41,038 bases of DNA from Lysobacterales bacterium (GTDB lineage Bacteria > Pseudomonadota > Gammaproteobacteria > Steroidobacterales > Steroidobacteraceae). A program made the translations under genes and the position numbers. This document shows, in pieces, positions 23,517 through 32,052 of the stretch. The notes beneath the pieces are model-generated. The model was not told the DNA's origin. It ran no database searches and worked only from the letters and a program-made list of their open reading frames with translations. The stretch is taken from contig RPQJ01000020.1 in the NCBI GenBank assembly GCA_003819815.1, positions 1 through 41,038 of the forward strand, in the 5' to 3' direction. Positions within the stretch are counted from its first letter, which is position 1. Each line of letters starts with the position of its first letter.

Positions 23517-23984
23517 TCAATTCGTGTCCCGCGCGTAGCGTGCCTCGACCGCAGGGTAGACCTGCCCGTCGGGCGCGACGTTGTACATCAGGAGTGCAAA
23601 GCGGTCCGGCCCCTCGACGTCGAGGACGATGCGCCAGCCCCAATCCGGGCCCTGCGGCACCGAATACCGGCCCATCGCCGCGTAACGGTGGCGGGCGTCG
23701 CTCTCGCCGTCGAGCAGCATGAAGCGCCCCCCGGTGTGGAACGTGTCGATCCAGGCCACGTCCTGCACCCCGGGCTCGTCGGCGTGACGGAGCACCATGA
23801 GGCCTGCGTGCGGCCGGCCGCCCTCGGCCCAGGTGTACTCCAGCGTGGCACAGGCGCCGTCGGCCGCAGCCGCGACGACTGCGCCGGTCGGCGATTCCCG
23901 CGGCGGATCGTCCGGCGACATCCACAGGCAGTTGACGCCGGTCCAGCGACCGGCGAGTACGGCGGGGCGGGGTCGCTTGCTCAT
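23517..23984 (-). CDS. Small DUF1579-like protein of unknown function
   Basis: The ATG at 23984 gives a 155-residue soluble protein (the track lists only a much longer misread frame). The sequence has LAGRWTGVNCLW near the start, then alternating strands such as LEYTWAEGGRPHAGLMVLRH, AWIDTFHTGGRFMLLDG and WGWRIVLDVEGPDRFALLMYN. This resembles the DUF1579 / lipocalin-like beta-barrel pattern, but I am not certain. There is no signal peptide and no obvious catalytic motif. It lies between the SulP transporter (17 bases away) and the acetyltransferase on the same strand. Confidence 0.65.
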   Translation of the reverse strand: MSKRPRPAVLAGRWTGVNCLWMSPDDPPRESPTGAVVAAAADGACATLEYTWAEGGRPHAGLMVLRHADEPGVQDVAWIDTFHTGGRFMLLDGESDARHRYAAMGRYSVPQGPDWGWRIVLDVEGPDRFALLMYNVAPDGQVYPAVEARYARDTN

Positions 23985-24001
23985 GCCGATCGTCCTCTGG
24001 C

Positions 24002-25654
24002 CTAGGCTGCCGCTGCCGGCGGCCCCGCGACGCGGAGCGCGTCGACGATGTTGTCGCAGAAGTTCTCGCGCCCGATCCGCTCGACGACCCCGGCCTTCTC
24101 GAGCTTCGCGGCGACTCGCGGGTTCGCGCCCGTGATCATCACGCGCACGCCGCGCCGCTGCAGGTCCTCGATCGCCTCCTCGAGCGCCTGCACGCCGGTG
24201 ATGTCCATGAACGGCACCCAGCGCAGCCGGATGATGAGCACCCTCGGATCGGTGTGCGTGTAGGCGAGCGCTCGCTCGAAGTTCTCGACGGCACCGAAGA
24301 AGAACGGTCCCTCGACCTTGTAGACGAGCACGTCGGGCGGCAGTGGGCCGGCGCCGCGCGCGGCGAGCTCCTCGTGGAGCTCCTGCGCATCGACGGCCTG
24401 CACCTCGACGCTGGAGGACATGCGCCTGAGGAAGTGCAGCGTCGCGAGGATCACGCCCATGTTGACCGCGACGACCAGGTCGACGAACACCGTGAGCACG
24501 AACGTGACCAGCAGGATCGCGACGTCGGCACGCGGGGCGCGGCGCACCATGTGGGCGAAGCGCCGCGCCTCGCTCATGTTCCAGGCGACGACGAACAGGA
24601 TCGCGGCCAGCGCGGCGAGCGGCACGTTCACCGCGAGCGGCGCGAGGAACAGGATCACCGCGACCAGCGTGAGCGAGTGCACGATGCCCGAGAGCGGGCC
24701 CGTGCCGCCGTTGCGGACGTTGGTCGCCGTGCGCGCGATCGCGCCGGTGGCCGCGAACCCGCCGAAGAACGGCGCTGCGATGTTCGCGAGCCCCTGCCCG
24801 ATCAGCTCCTGGTTCGAGTCGTGGCGCGTGCCGGCCATGCCGTCCGCCACGACCGCCGACAGCAGCGACTCGATCGCGCACAGCATGGCGATCGTGAACG
24901 CGGGGCCCATGAGCTCGATGACGCGCGGCGCCGTGACGGGCGGCAGCTCGAGCGTCGGCAGGCCCGAGGGGACGCCGCCGAACGCCGTGCCGATGGTCGC
25001 CACGCCCTCGAAGCCGAACGCGCTCTGCAGTGCGGTCGCGAGCAGCAGCGCCGCGAGCGGCCCCGGGATGCGGTTCACGAACGGCACGCGGCTCGCGTAG
25101 ATCACCACGACGAGCGACGCGGCGGCGACGATCGTCGTCGCCGGGTGCAGCTGCGGCAGCACCGCGAGGAGCCCGGCCACCTGTTCGTGGAAGTGGGTGC
25201 CGGCGGGCGCGGGCAGCCCGAAGAAGTTCTTCCACTGCCCGACGAAGATGATGACGCCGATGCCGGCGGTGAACCCGACGATGACCGGCGCCGGGATGAA
25301 CTTGATGATGCCGCCGAGCCGCGCCACGCCGAGCAGCAGCACCATGATGCCGGCCATCAGCGTCGCGATCTGCAGGCCTTCGATGCCGTGCGTCGCGGTG
25401 ATGCCGGAGAGGATCACGATGAACGCGCCCGTCGGACCCGCGATCTGCAGGCGGCTGCCGCCGCAGGTCGAGACGACGAGCCCCGCGACGATGGCGGTGT
25501 AGATGCCCTGCTCGGGTTTCGCTCCGGAGGCGATCGCGAACGCCATCGCGAGGGGGAGCGCCACGACGCCGACCGTGATGCCGGAGACGACGTTCGGCAG
25601 CCAGTGGTGGCGGGCCAGGAGCCCCTGGCGGTGTGCCTCGACGATCGCAAGCAT
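24002..25654 (-). CDS. SulP-family anion transporter with STAS domain (DauA-like)
   Basis: The 550-residue protein has the SulP membrane domain, with the N-terminal block LPNVVSGITVGVVALPLAMAFA, GPTGAF and IPAPVIVGFTAGIG, and then a cytoplasmic STAS domain in the last ~120 residues (VLIIRLRWVPFMDITGVQAL). Family members import sulfate, bicarbonate or C4-dicarboxylates across the inner membrane. The length is normal and no break is seen. The substrate cannot be assigned; a dicarboxylate role would fit a locus whose catabolic end product is succinate, but that is guesswork. The start is ATG at 25654 with a 92-base gap to queD, which holds no recognised element. Confidence 0.9.
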   Translation of the reverse strand: MLAIVEAHRQGLLARHHWLPNVVSGITVGVVALPLAMAFAIASGAKPEQGIYTAIVAGLVVSTCGGSRLQIAGPTGAFIVILSGITATHGIEGLQIATLMAGIMVLLLGVARLGGIIKFIPAPVIVGFTAGIGVIIFVGQWKNFFGLPAPAGTHFHEQVAGLLAVLPQLHPATTIVAAASLVVVIYASRVPFVNRIPGPLAALLLATALQSAFGFEGVATIGTAFGGVPSGLPTLELPPVTAPRVIELMGPAFTIAMLCAIESLLSAVVADGMAGTRHDSNQELIGQGLANIAAPFFGGFAATGAIARTATNVRNGGTGPLSGIVHSLTLVAVILFLAPLAVNVPLAALAAILFVVAWNMSEARRFAHMVRRAPRADVAILLVTFVLTVFVDLVVAVNMGVILATLHFLRRMSSSVEVQAVDAQELHEELAARGAGPLPPDVLVYKVEGPFFFGAVENFERALAYTHTDPRVLIIRLRWVPFMDITGVQALEEAIEDLQRRGVRVMITGANPRVAAKLEKAGVVERIGRENFCDNIVDALRVAGPPAAAA

Positions 25655-25746
25655 GGGAACGCGCTGCTCCGGGCGGGTGCCCGTGGATTGTCACGCGGCG
25701 GCGGCCCCGCCGTCATCCCGCGGTAAATGCGGACCGACCGTCGCCG

Positions 25747-26121
25747 TCAGCCGCCCGCGGCGTCGTCCTCGCCACCATAGCGCGCGCCGCTGGTGCACGT
25801 CTCGTGCACGACGACGGCCGCGAGCTGCGGCAATCCCGGGCGCAGCTCGCGCCAGATCCAGCGCGCGAGGTTCTCGCTGGTGGGGTTCTCGAGGCCGGGC
25901 ACGTCGTTCAGGTAGTGGTGGTCGAGGCGGACGTGCAGCGGCTCGAACGCCGCCTTGACGTCCGCGAAGTCCATCACCCAGCCGAGCCGCGGATCGACCG
26001 CGCCGCGCACGTGGACCTCGATCCGGAAGGAGTGGCCGTGCACGCGCGCGCACTTGTGACCCGGCGGCACGTTCGGCAGGCGGTGGGCGGACTCGAGCGT
26101 GAAGACCTTGAAGATGTCCAA
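25747..26121 (-). CDS. queD: 6-carboxytetrahydropterin synthase QueD
   Basis: The 124-residue product has the 6-pyruvoyl-tetrahydropterin synthase fold signature. Zinc ligands are visible at His13 (SAHRLP) and His28/His30 (VHGHSF), with the catalytic Cys24 in [16 protein letters not shown] (67-74), NPTSENLA and [12 protein letters not shown] carry the remaining active-site residues. QueD makes 6-carboxytetrahydropterin from dihydroneopterin triphosphate in queuosine/preQ0 synthesis. Cys24 together with the short length favours QueD over animal PTPS. It lies 54 bases after rlmKL on the same strand. The upstream gap is too short for a preQ1 riboswitch and shows none. Confidence 0.93.
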   Translation of the reverse strand: MDIFKVFTLESAHRLPNVPPGHKCARVHGHSFRIEVHVRGAVDPRLGWVMDFADVKAAFEPLHVRLDHHYLNDVPGLENPTSENLARWIWRELRPGLPQLAAVVVHETCTSGARYGGEDDAAGG

Positions 26122-26175
26122 GCGGATGACCGTCGTCGGAGGTCGTGGATTATTAGCAGATCGCGGCGGTCCGGC

Positions 26176-28365
26176 CTACTCCGCCGCGCGGACGCGCAGC
26201 TCGTAGCAGCAGTGGATGCGCGGATTGCGGGCAAAGTCTTCCGGCAGCGTCGCACGCGTGATGTCGCGGACGTCGAACCCGTCCGCGAGCCCGGGGTCCA
26301 GGCGGAATTTCTGGTAGTTGTTCGAGAACACGATCACGCCGTCAGGCTCGAGGAGCCGGGCGACCCGGCGCAGCAGAGCCGCGTGGTCGCGCTGCACGTC
26401 GAAGTCGCGCTCCATGCGCTTCGAGCGCGAGTGCGTCGGCGGGTCGACGAACACGACGCCGTAACGGCGACCGGGCGACGCGGCCTGCTCCTCGAGCCAC
26501 GACAGGCAGTCCGCCTGCACGTAGCCGTGCTGTGGCCCCGCGAGACCGTTGAGAGCGAGGTTGCGCCTCGCCCAGGCTAGATACGTGTGCGACATGTCCA
26601 CCGTCGTGGAAGCGAGCGCGCCTGCGCCGGCAGCGTGGACCGTCGCCGTGCCCGTGTAGGCGAACAGGTTCAGGAACGTGCGGCCGGCCGCGAGTTCGCC
26701 GACGCGCCGCCGCGTGAGGCGGTGATCGAGGAAGAGGCCGGTGTCGAGGTAATCCGTGAAGTTGACGAGGAAGCGGTACCGTCCCTCGCGCACCGCGTGG
26801 AAGCTGGCCTCCTCGCCCTGCTTCTCGTACTGCTCGCCGCCGCGCTGGCGCCGGCGCACCCGGAGCACGATCCGCTCCTCCGGCAGCCCGAGCACGCCGG
26901 GCAGCGCAGCGAGCGCCTCGTCGCGGCGGCCGCGCGCCGCGTCCTGCGCGACGGTCGCGGGCGGCGCGTACTCCTGCACGTACGCCCAGCGTTCGTCGTT
27001 GCCGTACAGGTCGATCGCGAACGCGTACTCGGGCATGTCGGCGTCGTAGACGCGGAAGCACGCGACGTCCTCGCGCCGCGCCCACGACTCGAGCCGCGCC
27101 AGGTTCTTGCGGAGGCGATTCGCGAACATCGCGGACCCCGGGCGCTCGCCGGCTGCCGCAAGCCGCTTCCGGCGCGCCTCGGCCGGGTCGGGCTGCACGG
27201 CCTCGGGACCCAGATCGAACCGCAGCAGGCGGCACTCGATCGGTCCGTTGAAGAACGTGTGCGAGCGGTGCGCGCGAAGGCCTAGAGCCCGTCCGAGCGG
27301 CGGGTTCCCGGTGAACACGCCCGCATGCCAGCCCGGGAAGCACTCGAGCAGCTTGCGGCCGAGCTGGGCGTAGACGGGCTCGAGTCCCGCGGTCTCGTCG
27401 AGCCGGACGCCGTACGGCGGGTTCACGAGCACGAGCCCGGAGTCCGCCGTCGCCTTCTCGAGCGTACCGAGGTCGCGGCGCTCGAAGTGCAGGTGATCGC
27501 CCACGCCGCTGCGGCCGGAATTCGCGAGCGCGGCGCGGATCGCGGTCTGGTCGCGGTCCCAGCCGTGGAAGCGCCCGCGGCCCAGGGCGTCGATGCGGCG
27601 TCGCTCGAGGGCCGCTGCACGAACCTCGTCCCAAGCGGCGGGATCGTGGCCGAGCCAGCCCTCGAAGCCGAAGCGGCGACGCAGCAGTCCCGGCGCGAAG
27701 TCGGCCGCCATCAGGGCCGCCTCGATCACGAGCGTGCCCGAGCCGCACATCGGGTCCGCGAACGAGCCGCCTGCCGCGTGAATCGCGGGCCAGCCGCAGC
27801 GCAGCAGGAGGGCCGCGGCGAGGTTCTCCTTGAGCGGCGCCTCGACACCGGACTGACGGTAGCCGCGTCGATGCAGCGGCGCGCCGCCCAGGTCGATCGC
27901 GAGCGAGCCGCGATCCCGCATGACGCTCAGGTTGAGCCGGAGGTCGGGGGCATCGAGGTCGACCGACGGTCGCTGCCCGGTGCGCTCGCGCATGCGGTCC
28001 ACGATGGCATCCTTGGCCTTCTGCGCGGCGTACTGGCTGTGGCGCAGCCACGCGGGCCCCTGCCCCACGACGTCGATCGCGAGCGTCCCCTCCGGGCGCA
28101 GGTGCGCTTCCCACTCGAACTCGCGGACTCCGGCATACAGCGTCTCGGGCGACTCGAGCGGGACGGTGCCGAGCGCGAGCAGGACGCGGCTCGCCGTACG
28201 CGACTCGAGGCAGGCGCGGTAGCCGTCCCGCAGGCTGCCGGCGAACGACACGCCGGCCGGGTGCTCGCGGGAGACGTCGAGTCCGAGGGCGCGCAACTCG
28301 CCGGCGAGCAGGTCGGGGACGTGGCGCGGGCAGGCCGCGAAATACTCGTGGCGCGCGCCGGTCAA
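26176..28365 (-). CDS. rlmKL: Bifunctional 23S rRNA methyltransferase RlmKL (m2G2445 and m7G2069)
   Basis: The start is a TTG at 28365 that overlaps the upstream stop as TTGA; it gives 729 residues and an N-terminus (HEYFAACPRHVPDLLAGEL) matching the family. Domains in order are THUMP (about 40-160), the RlmL methyltransferase with DPMCGSGT (204-211) and the N-methylase motif NPPYG (315-319), then the RlmK Rossmann domain with TFLNLFAYTGTATVHAAGAGA and VFVDPPTHSRSKRM. It methylates 23S rRNA during 50S assembly. The two-domain fusion is typical of gammaproteobacteria and is a useful taxonomic hint. The long track frame (26176..29022) simply fails to stop upstream. It is translationally coupled to the exonuclease/GIY-YIG gene. 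Confidence 0.94.
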   Translation of the reverse strand: MTGARHEYFAACPRHVPDLLAGELRALGLDVSREHPAGVSFAGSLRDGYRACLESRTASRVLLALGTVPLESPETLYAGVREFEWEAHLRPEGTLAIDVVGQGPAWLRHSQYAAQKAKDAIVDRMRERTGQRPSVDLDAPDLRLNLSVMRDRGSLAIDLGGAPLHRRGYRQSGVEAPLKENLAAALLLRCGWPAIHAAGGSFADPMCGSGTLVIEAALMAADFAPGLLRRRFGFEGWLGHDPAAWDEVRAAALERRRIDALGRGRFHGWDRDQTAIRAALANSGRSGVGDHLHFERRDLGTLEKATADSGLVLVNPPYGVRLDETAGLEPVYAQLGRKLLECFPGWHAGVFTGNPPLGRALGLRAHRSHTFFNGPIECRLLRFDLGPEAVQPDPAEARRKRLAAAGERPGSAMFANRLRKNLARLESWARREDVACFRVYDADMPEYAFAIDLYGNDERWAYVQEYAPPATVAQDAARGRRDEALAALPGVLGLPEERIVLRVRRRQRGGEQYEKQGEEASFHAVREGRYRFLVNFTDYLDTGLFLDHRLTRRRVGELAAGRTFLNLFAYTGTATVHAAGAGALASTTVDMSHTYLAWARRNLALNGLAGPQHGYVQADCLSWLEEQAASPGRRYGVVFVDPPTHSRSKRMERDFDVQRDHAALLRRVARLLEPDGVIVFSNNYQKFRLDPGLADGFDVRDITRATLPEDFARNPRIHCCYELRVRAAE

Positions 28366-29819
28366 GCCCGGCTCCGGGCGGCCGCGAGCAGCACGACCTC
28401 GCGCGGCGCCACGCGCTCGATGCACTTCACGAGGATGCGGTATGCGTCCGGGTCGAACTGCACGTCGCTCGACCGGTCGACCAGCGCCGCGACCTCGGCC
28501 TCGTCCGAAGCCGTGCCGAGGTGCCGCCAGCGATCGATCACGTGCAGCACAGTACCCTCGCCCGAGACCATCCGCTCCTTGAGCCCGATCGGGCCCGGAA
28601 ACGGCCACGGCTTGAGTCTCAAGGTAGAGAGGGCGACGCGCAGCCGGGCGTCGTGCAGCGCGCGCGGCTCCTTGCCCACGCACGCGCCGCGACAGCGGCC
28701 GAGCTGGTGGCCGAAGCACGAGCCCGCGCCCGGCTCGAGCCCCATCGTCTTGAGGCAGAGGCACGCCTCGCGGGCCTTGCCCTCGAGCGCACGGGTTGCG
28801 TCGCGCGCCGTGCGGAACGGGCCGTACGATTCCTCGTCCCCCGTCGGGTCTGCGTCGGCGAGCGGCACGATCTCGACCGCAGGACCGTCCGGGCCGGGAC
28901 AGAGCCGGATGCAGTGCAGGCCGGCCGACCCGCGCAGCTGGCGGTTCGCGCTGGGCCGAAGCTCCTTCACGAGCCGCGACTCGAGCAGCAGCGCGCCGAG
29001 CTCGCCGCCCGTCTCGCGCCACTCGACCGAGCGCACCTGGCGCGCGAGCTTGGCTTCCTTCGACGAGCGGTGCTCGGCGCCGAAATGCGCGAGCACGCGA
29101 CTGCGAAGGTTGCGGCTCTTGCCGACGTAGAGCAACGCATCGCCTTCACCACGGAAGAGGTAGACGCCGGGGCCCTCGGGCAGGTCGTCCGCGAGGTCCT
29201 GCGGCAGGTGGGGCGGCAGTCGTGTCTCGTGGAGCACCGACTGCACCGAGTCCTGCAGCCGCTCGCTCCCGGCCGTGCGCTCGAACGCGGCGAGCAGCGC
29301 GGGCAGGACCTCCGCGTCGCCGAGCGCGCGGTGGCGCTGGCTGCACTCGAGCCCGTGGCGCTCGATCAGCGTGTCGAGGTTGTGCCTCGCATGCTCGGCG
29401 AAGAGCAGTCGCGACAGTCGCACCGTGCACAGCACGGGGGCGGAGAACTTCTCGCCGAGCCGGCGGAATTCGTTGCGGACGAAACCGTAGTCGAAACGGG
29501 CATTGTGGGCGACGAAGAGCCGCCCCTCGAGGCGGCGACGGACCTCGGTCCGCACGTCGTCGAAGGACGGCGCATCGACGACCATCTCGTTCGAGATGCC
29601 GGTGAACTGCTCGATCGTCGGCGGGATGCGCTGCCCCGGGTTCACGAGGCTGCTCCACCGCTCGACGACCGCGCCGTCGTCGAGCAGCACGATGCCGACC
29701 TCGATGACGCGGTGATGCACGGCCATGCCGCCCGTCGTCTCGAGGTCGACGCAGGCGACCGGCCCGCGCAGCGCAGGCGCCTCTATCCGCAGGTCCGGCG
29801 TGGCGAAGGGGTCCTTCAA
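28362..29819 (-). CDS. DnaQ-type 3'-5' exonuclease fused to a GIY-YIG (UvrC/Cho-like) nuclease domain
   Basis: The 485-residue product starts at TTG (TTGA overlap with aguB). The exonuclease domain shows DLETTG (Asp25, Glu27), HNARFDYGF (Asp110) and HRALGDAE (His163, Asp168), the DEDDh set of the DNA polymerase III epsilon family. From about residue 215 comes a GIY-YIG domain, GVYLFRGEGDALLYVGKS followed by NLRSRV, as in UvrC and Cho, and then a C-terminal part with Cys-containing segments CLCLKTMGLEPGAGSC and CRGAC. Proteins of this architecture are annotated in many bacteria but their DNA repair role is poorly defined. Both active sites look intact. It is sandwiched between aguB and rlmKL with 4-base overlaps at both ends. 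Confidence 0.9.
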   Translation of the reverse strand: MKDPFATPDLRIEAPALRGPVACVDLETTGGMAVHHRVIEVGIVLLDDGAVVERWSSLVNPGQRIPPTIEQFTGISNEMVVDAPSFDDVRTEVRRRLEGRLFVAHNARFDYGFVRNEFRRLGEKFSAPVLCTVRLSRLLFAEHARHNLDTLIERHGLECSQRHRALGDAEVLPALLAAFERTAGSERLQDSVQSVLHETRLPPHLPQDLADDLPEGPGVYLFRGEGDALLYVGKSRNLRSRVLAHFGAEHRSSKEAKLARQVRSVEWRETGGELGALLLESRLVKELRPSANRQLRGSAGLHCIRLCPGPDGPAVEIVPLADADPTGDEESYGPFRTARDATRALEGKAREACLCLKTMGLEPGAGSCFGHQLGRCRGACVGKEPRALHDARLRVALSTLRLKPWPFPGPIGLKERMVSGEGTVLHVIDRWRHLGTASDEAEVAALVDRSSDVQFDPDAYRILVKCIERVAPREVVLLAAARSRA

Positions 29820-30688
29820 CGCGGGCCCGTGCCGTCCAGCGTCAGGATAGGCGCGTAGAGCTCGGGCCGGCGGTCGCGGAACACGCCCCAGGCGTGCCGG
29901 TACGCCCGCGCGGCATCGAGGTCGAGGGTTGCCGTCAGCACGGCCTCGTGGGTCCGGTCGGCCTCGGCGACCTTGGCGCCGGTATGGTCGGCGATGAACG
30001 AGGAGCCGTAGAACGTCATTTCGTACCTCTCACCCCGCTCGGTGCCGATGCGGTTCGAGGCGACGAGCGGCATCACGTTCGCGGCCGCGTGCCCCTGCAT
30101 GCAGCGCTGCCAGTGCCCGCTCGAATCGACGCTCGCGTCGTGCGGCTCGGAGCCGATCGCCGTCGGGTACAGGAGCGCCTCGGCGCCCATGAGCGCCATG
30201 CAGCGCGCGGTCTCCGGGAACCACTGGTCCCAGCAGATGCCGACCCCGAACACGCCGTAGCGGGTGCGCCAGACGCGAAAGCCCGTGTCGCCGGGCGAGA
30301 AGTAGAACTTCTCGTGGTAGCCCGGACCCTCGGGGATGTGCGACTTGCGGTAGATGCCGAGCACCGCACCGTCGGCGTCGATCATCGCGAGCGAGTTGAA
30401 ATAGGCATTGTTCGCGCGCTCGAAGAAGCTGAACGGCAGCACCACCTGCAGTTCACGGGCCAGGTCCTGGAACCGCGCGAGCACGGGGTTGCCCTCGACC
30501 GGCCGGGCGAGCGAGAAGTGGCTCGCAAGGTGGTCCTTGCAGAAATACGGCGTCTCGAACAGTTCCTGGACCAGTACGACCTGGGCACCCGCGCCGGCCG
30601 CCTGCCGCACGACACGCTCCGCGCTGTCCAGGTTGGCATCTGCCACCGGACTGCAGGCGAACTGGGTCGCAGCGAACGTGACCTTCAT
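29816..30688 (-). CDS. aguB: N-carbamoylputrescine amidase (AguB)
   Basis: The 290-residue nitrilase-superfamily enzyme has the triad Glu42 (VLVQELFETPYFC), Lys115 (IYRKSHIPEGPGY) and Cys152 (GICWDQWFPETAR). The stretches around it, with YHEKFYFSPGDTGF and YPTAIGSEP, are those of N-carbamoylputrescine amidases. It converts N-carbamoylputrescine to putrescine, CO2 and ammonia in the cytoplasm, the last step of the agmatine route. The usual partner agmatine deiminase (aguA) is not in the window. It supplies putrescine to the surrounding catabolic genes. It is the first gene of a coupled minus-strand set and is divergent from the OmpA-type gene across 183 bases in which I see no convincing promoter. 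Confidence 0.93.
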   Translation of the reverse strand: MKVTFAATQFACSPVADANLDSAERVVRQAAGAGAQVVLVQELFETPYFCKDHLASHFSLARPVEGNPVLARFQDLARELQVVLPFSFFERANNAYFNSLAMIDADGAVLGIYRKSHIPEGPGYHEKFYFSPGDTGFRVWRTRYGVFGVGICWDQWFPETARCMALMGAEALLYPTAIGSEPHDASVDSSGHWQRCMQGHAAANVMPLVASNRIGTERGERYEMTFYGSSFIADHTGAKVAEADRTHEAVLTATLDLDAARAYRHAWGVFRDRRPELYAPILTLDGTGPR

Positions 30689-30871
30689 GGATGCACCTCG
30701 TTTACCGGGATCCGCGCGTGGGGGGCGAGCAGTCTAGCGGTCACGGTGTCTGCGACAACTGGCAGTCGCCAGAGATTATGTCCAGAATACGAGCGAGCCG
30801 GAACGCGCTGCAGGGGGGAGCGAGGACCTGCACTCCCAGAGCGATTCGCGATAATTTCAAGGAGATCAACG

Positions 30872-31975
30872 ATGTCTAACAACTTACTCGAAAGTTTATC
30901 CGCCCTGATCACGCCGGACGTGATCGGTCGGGCGGCCTCCGCCCTCGGCGACTCCGAACCCGCCGTGTCGAAAGGCATGGGTGCGGTATTCCCTGTGCTG
31001 CTCGGCAGCATCGCGAACCGCGCGGACGATCCGGGCTTCGCCTCGACGCTCTTCAACCTGGTCCGCGACCCGGCCAACGACGGCAGCCTGCTCGGCAACA
31101 TCCCGGGCCTACTCGCGCCCGGCGCGGCGTCCTCGCCGATGATGGCTCTCGGCGGCAAGCTGCTTTCCTCGCTGTTCGGCAGCAACGTCGGCGCGCTCGG
31201 CAACTCGCTCGCGAACTACGCGGGCGTGCGTCCGGCCTCGGCGAACTCGATGCTGACCTTCGCCGCTCCGCTTGTGCTCTCGCTGCTCGGCAAGGCCGTG
31301 CGCAGCGGCAACCTCAACCTTTCCTCGCTCGTGAGCATGCTGACGGGCCAGCGCGGCGCCTACGCCGCCGCGATCCCGGGCCCGCTCTCGCGGCTCGAAA
31401 GCTATTTCGCGGCGCCGGTCCGCGAACCTGCGCGCGAGACGTATGCCGTCCCGCCGCCGCCGGAGAAGAAGTCTTCGATCGGCCGCTGGCTGATCCCGCT
31501 CATCGCCGCGCTCGTCGCGCTGTGGCTGCTGTCGCGCTGCATGGGCCCGAAGGAAGAGACGGCCGTCCAGACGCTGCCGGCCCCCACGGTCGAGCCTGCT
31601 CCCCTGCCGGCTCCGGTCGAGCCGCCTCCGGCCCCGATGGCCGAGCCGGCCGCGACGGAGATCCCGCTCGCCAACCTGTACTTCGAGGTGGACAAGTTCG
31701 ACGTGCCGGTCGCGCGCGAGGGCTCGCTCGATGCCGTGATCGAGTACCTGAAGGCGAATCCCACGGCCGTTGCGAGCCTCTCGGGCTACCACGATCCGAC
31801 GGGTGACAAGGCCTACAACGAAGACCTCGCGAAGCGTCGCGCGCAGGCCGTCAAGGACGTCATGGTGGCGGCCGGCGTGCCCGATTCGCAGATCGACATG
31901 GTCAAGCCGGTCGAGTCCACGGGCACGGGCGACCTGGCCGAGGCCCGCCGAGTGGAGGTCGCGATCCGCCGGTAA
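30872..31975 (+). CDS. DUF937 - transmembrane - OmpA/peptidoglycan-binding protein
   Basis: The true start is the ATG at 30872 behind an ideal AAGGAG site; the track ORF starting at 29894 is the antisense of aguB joined on. The 367-residue protein has no signal peptide. Residues ~1-165 are a DUF937-like helical domain (LLESLSALITPDVIGRAA, MGAVFPVLLGSIANRA). A single membrane helix WLIPLIAALVALWLL lies at 206-220, followed by a Pro/Ala/Glu linker (about 234-262). The last ~100 residues form an OmpA C-terminal domain (LYFEVDKFDVP, GYHDPTGDKAYNEDLAKRRA) that should bind peptidoglycan. The expected topology is DUF937 in the cytoplasm and OmpA domain in the periplasm. Its role is unknown; an envelope-anchoring or sensing function is inference. 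A good terminator follows. Confidence 0.88.
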   Translation: MSNNLLESLSALITPDVIGRAASALGDSEPAVSKGMGAVFPVLLGSIANRADDPGFASTLFNLVRDPANDGSLLGNIPGLLAPGAASSPMMALGGKLLSSLFGSNVGALGNSLANYAGVRPASANSMLTFAAPLVLSLLGKAVRSGNLNLSSLVSMLTGQRGAYAAAIPGPLSRLESYFAAPVREPARETYAVPPPPEKKSSIGRWLIPLIAALVALWLLSRCMGPKEETAVQTLPAPTVEPAPLPAPVEPPPAPMAEPAATEIPLANLYFEVDKFDVPVAREGSLDAVIEYLKANPTAVASLSGYHDPTGDKAYNEDLAKRRAQAVKDVMVAAGVPDSQIDMVKPVESTGTGDLAEARRVEVAIRR

Positions 31976-31998
31976 CCGGCAGATCGTATGAGCGAACG

Positions 31999-32029
31999 CA
32001 CGGGGCCCCTCGCGGGCCCCGTGTCTTTT
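31999..32029 (+). terminator. Rho-independent terminator after the DUF937-OmpA gene
   Basis: CACGGGGCCC pairs with GGGCCCCGTG (10 bp, 5-base loop) and is followed by TCTTTT. It lies 24 bases after the stop, between this gene and the convergent ackA. Confidence 0.8.
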
Positions 32030-32052
32030 GGGAAGCACGAACGTGCTGCGGC

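Noticed and set aside
26122-26175. preQ1 riboswitch controlling queD
   Set aside because: The gap is 54 bases and shows no aptamer-like hairpin followed by an A-rich tail. It may also be co-transcribed with rlmKL.
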